In this document: positions 7,475 to 8,993 of the stretch, in pieces
How positions within the stretch are numbered: position 1 is the stretch's first letter
How the letters are laid out: every line of letters begins with the position of its first letter
The notes under the pieces: generated by a model
Databases searched by the model: none
What the model saw: only the letters and a program-made list of their open reading frames with translations
Told to the model about the DNA's origin: nothing
Made by a program: the position numbers and the translations under genes
From: CAYLPT01 sp964385645
GTDB lineage: Bacteria; Armatimonadota; Hebobacteria; Hebobacterales; Hebobacteraceae
DNA length: 8,993 nucleotides
Direction of reading: 5' to 3'
NCBI GenBank assembly: GCA_964385645.1
Contig: CAYLPT010000066.1
Span: 1-8,993 of the forward strand

Positions 7475-7613
7475 CCTGCGCCCCAGGTGACTTCCACTCG
7501 CCCGAGCCCTGACGGGGAAGCCTCACGTGAGGGGAGCGACCCCAATCTGTTCGCCGGCCCTGCGGCCTACACCTCCCCCGGCCCCGGCGAGCGCCAGTCC
7601 CCTCGGCAGGCGG
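7475..7613. other. Intergenic spacer before the four-gene cassette
   Basis: This 139-base gap separates the stop of the cysteine-rich membrane protein from the first ATPase gene. It holds the 12-base palindrome described separately. I see no hairpin followed by a T-run on the minus strand and no convincing -35/-10 pair. Whether the cassette has its own promoter or is read through from the membrane-protein gene cannot be told from the sequence. Confidence 0.6.
7521..7532. promoter_or_regulatory. Perfect 12-base palindrome, candidate operator
   Basis: CCTCACGTGAGG is a perfect inverted repeat with a CACGTG core, about 47 bases upstream of the ATG of the HEAT-ATPase gene. With no loop bases and no T-tract it does not look like a terminator. 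A binding site for a dimeric regulator is the more natural reading, but no regulator is encoded in the window. Confidence 0.35.
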
Positions 7614-8753
7614 CTACCACTTCAGGCGGAAGATGGCGACCTCCGTGAGCTGCAGCAGCACCCCCACCACCAGCAGCCCCGTGATCACCACCACCATGTT
7701 CTCCGCCGACAGCCACTCGAGGCCCTGGATCGTCTGGTCGGGGAAGGCGTCCGGCAGCACCTGGACGTGTGAGAGGGCCTCCGTCAGCGTGCTATCCACC
7801 CAGTGGTATCCGGCTCTGATGTGGCTCGCGGTCAGGGCGACCACCCCCACGGCCGCCGGGTACGCCGCCCAGGAGGCCGCCCGGTACTTGTACCTCTGGT
7901 GGTCCAGGTAGATCGGGCACCGGCCGCAGGGCGGCCTGGTCTTGCGGCGGGAGCGGCCGGCACGCGACCGGGGGGCCGCGGTCCGCGTGCGCGTCTGGGC
8001 CGCCTGCAGCTCCTCCGCCACCTCGAGCCGGTGCTCTCCCCCCAGCGCGCTCAGCAGGTCCACCGCCAGCTCCCGGTCGCAGTAGCAGCCGCTCCTGCGG
8101 CGCCAACAAGAGACCCGCTCCCGGTATCTCGGGCAGCCGGTTCGCAGGCTCCCCCGGCAGAACTGCAGCTCCCAGCACGCGCGCAGCAGGGAGGCCCGCT
8201 GGGGCTCCTCGGGCGCTGGCGCGGTCTCCCCTGCGAGCCTGACCCGCCGGCCCGCCTGCGCCGGCAGCGAGAGGATCACTATTCGCCCCAGCACCACCCT
8301 CAGAGCTCCCGCCACGACCAGCAGGCCCCCATGTGTGCGGAACGCGGCCACCAGCGACTGCCCCAGCTCCACCAGCCCGGGGGCCGCGTCTGGCGGAACC
8401 TGGCTGCGCACTAGCAGCGGCAGCAGGACATAGCAGATCACGCCCGCCGCCAGCGTCAGGTAACCCACCGCCTCACTGCGGTAACGGCGCCCGAGCGCCG
8501 CGAACACCAGAATCCAGGCCGCCCAGGCGAAAGCGCGGAGGGTGATGGCCACGCCGGCCTGGCGCGCCTCGAGCTGTGGGCGCGCGATGATCTGGTCGGC
8601 CAGCCCGCCCGAGAGCACCACGAAGAGCAGGTACGCCAGGCTCAGGGCCACCGCCACGCCGGCCAGCAGGATCACGTGGTCCAGCGCTCCCAGCCAACGC
8701 CTTGGCTGTCCCCGCCCCACGCCCTGCGTGCGTCGGCTCCCCGCTGCGGGCAT
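7614..8753 (-). CDS. Six-helix membrane protein with cysteine-rich ('two-CW'-like) cytoplasmic loop
   Basis: A protein of 379 residues from ATG 8753. Hydrophobic segments lie at about 24-47, 69-88, 95-115, 142-162, 293-312 and 352-372. Basic residues are concentrated on the sides predicted to be cytoplasmic. Between helices 4 and 5 lies a loop of about 130 residues with eight cysteines: C193, C199, C207, C216, C223, C225, C276 and C279. The pattern CWExxxC, CPRY, CW, CxC and later CxxC resembles the two-CW type of metal-binding module and gives two cysteine tetrads, suiting zinc or iron-sulfur binding. The intervening stretch is strongly basic. The ATG start was preferred over an in-frame GTG at 8807 because the GTG lies upstream of the -10 box of the predicted promoter, and because AGGA and GAGGAG precede the ATG. 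The family is not recognised; a sensor role is inference. Confidence 0.85.
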   Translation of the reverse strand: MPAAGSRRTQGVGRGQPRRWLGALDHVILLAGVAVALSLAYLLFVVLSGGLADQIIARPQLEARQAGVAITLRAFAWAAWILVFAALGRRYRSEAVGYLTLAAGVICYVLLPLLVRSQVPPDAAPGLVELGQSLVAAFRTHGGLLVVAGALRVVLGRIVILSLPAQAGRRVRLAGETAPAPEEPQRASLLRACWELQFCRGSLRTGCPRYRERVSCWRRRSGCYCDRELAVDLLSALGGEHRLEVAEELQAAQTRTRTAAPRSRAGRSRRKTRPPCGRCPIYLDHQRYKYRAASWAAYPAAVGVVALTASHIRAGYHWVDSTLTEALSHVQVLPDAFPDQTIQGLEWLSAENMVVVITGLLVVGVLLQLTEVAIFRLKW

Positions 8754-8758
8754 GCCTG

Positions 8759-8769
8759 TCCTGCTCCTC
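8759..8769 (-). promoter_or_regulatory. Ribosome binding region of the cysteine-rich membrane protein gene
   Basis: GAGGAG (8764-8769) and AGGA (8759-8762) stand 10 and 5 bases before ATG 8753. Their presence supports this start over the GTG at 8807. Confidence 0.6.
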
Positions 8770-8795
8770 GCGCGCCGCCCCTGCCGGCACACCCC

Positions 8796-8824
8796 AGTAT
8801 AGCGCACAGACCGGCGCCGGACAA
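8796..8824 (-). promoter_or_regulatory. Sigma70-type promoter for the membrane-protein gene
   Basis: On the minus strand, TTGTCC (8819-8824) and TATACT (8796-8801) are separated by exactly 17 bases. Transcription would begin near 8789, leaving a leader of about 36 bases before ATG 8753. The spacer contains the palindrome CCGGCGCCGG (8811-8820), which touches the -35 box and could be an operator or a chance GC palindrome. Confidence 0.65.
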
Positions 8825-8907
8825 GCCTCCGCCTTGCCCCTGCGCGCAGCCGCCAGGCAGGCCCCCGCCCCCTTCCGGCGCCCCTGGAAATAACTTGCAG
8901 CCCCCCC

Positions 8908-8936
8908 TTGACAGGTCGCCGGAGGGGCGCTATACT
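8908..8936 (+). promoter_or_regulatory. Near-consensus sigma70 promoter facing right
   Basis: TTGACA (8908-8913, full consensus) and TATACT (8931-8936, five of six) are separated by 17 bases. An AT-richer patch (GGAAATAACTTG) sits just upstream in otherwise GC-dominated DNA. Transcription would start near 8943 and run out of the window; no complete gene follows inside it. A GTG at 8966 opens a frame to the window end but has no ribosome binding site. The promoter is divergent to the one at 8796-8824, and both contain GCGCTATACT. Confidence 0.8.
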
Positions 8937-8955
8937 AACGTGCGGACAGAGACAA

Positions 8956-8972
8956 GATCCCGTGAGTGGATC
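8956..8972 (+). repeat. Small inverted repeat in the rightward leader
   Basis: GATCC (8956-8960) and GGATC (8968-8972) surround the 7-base loop CGTGAGT, about 15 bases into the transcript expected from the rightward promoter. The 5-base-pair stem is short and could be accidental, and the rest of the leader is outside the window. Confidence 0.3.
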
Positions 8973-8993
8973 AACATAGTTACAGGCTAACCC

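Noticed and set aside
7475..7613. Search for a terminator after the membrane-protein gene
   Set aside because: No GC stem followed by a T-run was found on the minus strand, so none is annotated.
8754..8807. GTG start at 8807 for the cysteine-rich membrane protein
   Set aside because: It lies upstream of the predicted -10 box and transcription start, and the added 18 residues are basic and unremarkable. ATG 8753 has ribosome binding sequences.

Overview
This window is very GC-rich bacterial DNA. It carries five protein genes, all on the minus strand, so transcription runs from right to left. There is no rRNA, tRNA, CRISPR array, transposase or phage gene, and the coding style is uniform. The lineage cannot be fixed from the sequence. 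The base composition, Shine-Dalgarno-led starts, sigma70-type promoters and STAND-like ATPases with HEAT and TPR partners would suit an uncultured high-GC lineage such as Armatimonadota or Chloroflexota, but this is a weak inference.

Layout from the right, in the direction of transcription. At 8754-8993 lies a divergent promoter region: one sigma70-like promoter faces left into gene 1, and one near-consensus promoter faces right towards something outside the window. Gene 1 (8753-7614) encodes a six-helix membrane protein with an eight-cysteine cytoplasmic loop that resembles a 'two-CW' metal-binding motif. After a 139-base gap holding a perfect 12-base palindrome, a tightly coupled four-gene cassette begins. 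It contains a HEAT-repeat / beta-sandwich / STAND-like ATPase (7474-4253), a second STAND-like ATPase fused to a c-di-GMP phosphodiesterase-type HD-GYP domain (4256-2625), a TPR protein with a C-terminal membrane hairpin (2628-1294), and an NfeD-type membrane serine protease (1292 to beyond the left edge).

The last four genes overlap by 4 bases (ATGA), overlap by 4 bases (TTGA) and are separated by one base, so they are almost certainly one translationally coupled operon. Together they suggest a signalling cassette at the membrane. Two related ATPases, one on a HEAT scaffold and one carrying a second-messenger hydrolase, are made with a membrane-anchored TPR adaptor and a membrane-embedded ClpP-like protease. 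No known named system with exactly this composition is recognised. The functional link is inferred from gene order, while the individual domain calls rest on motifs visible in the proteins.
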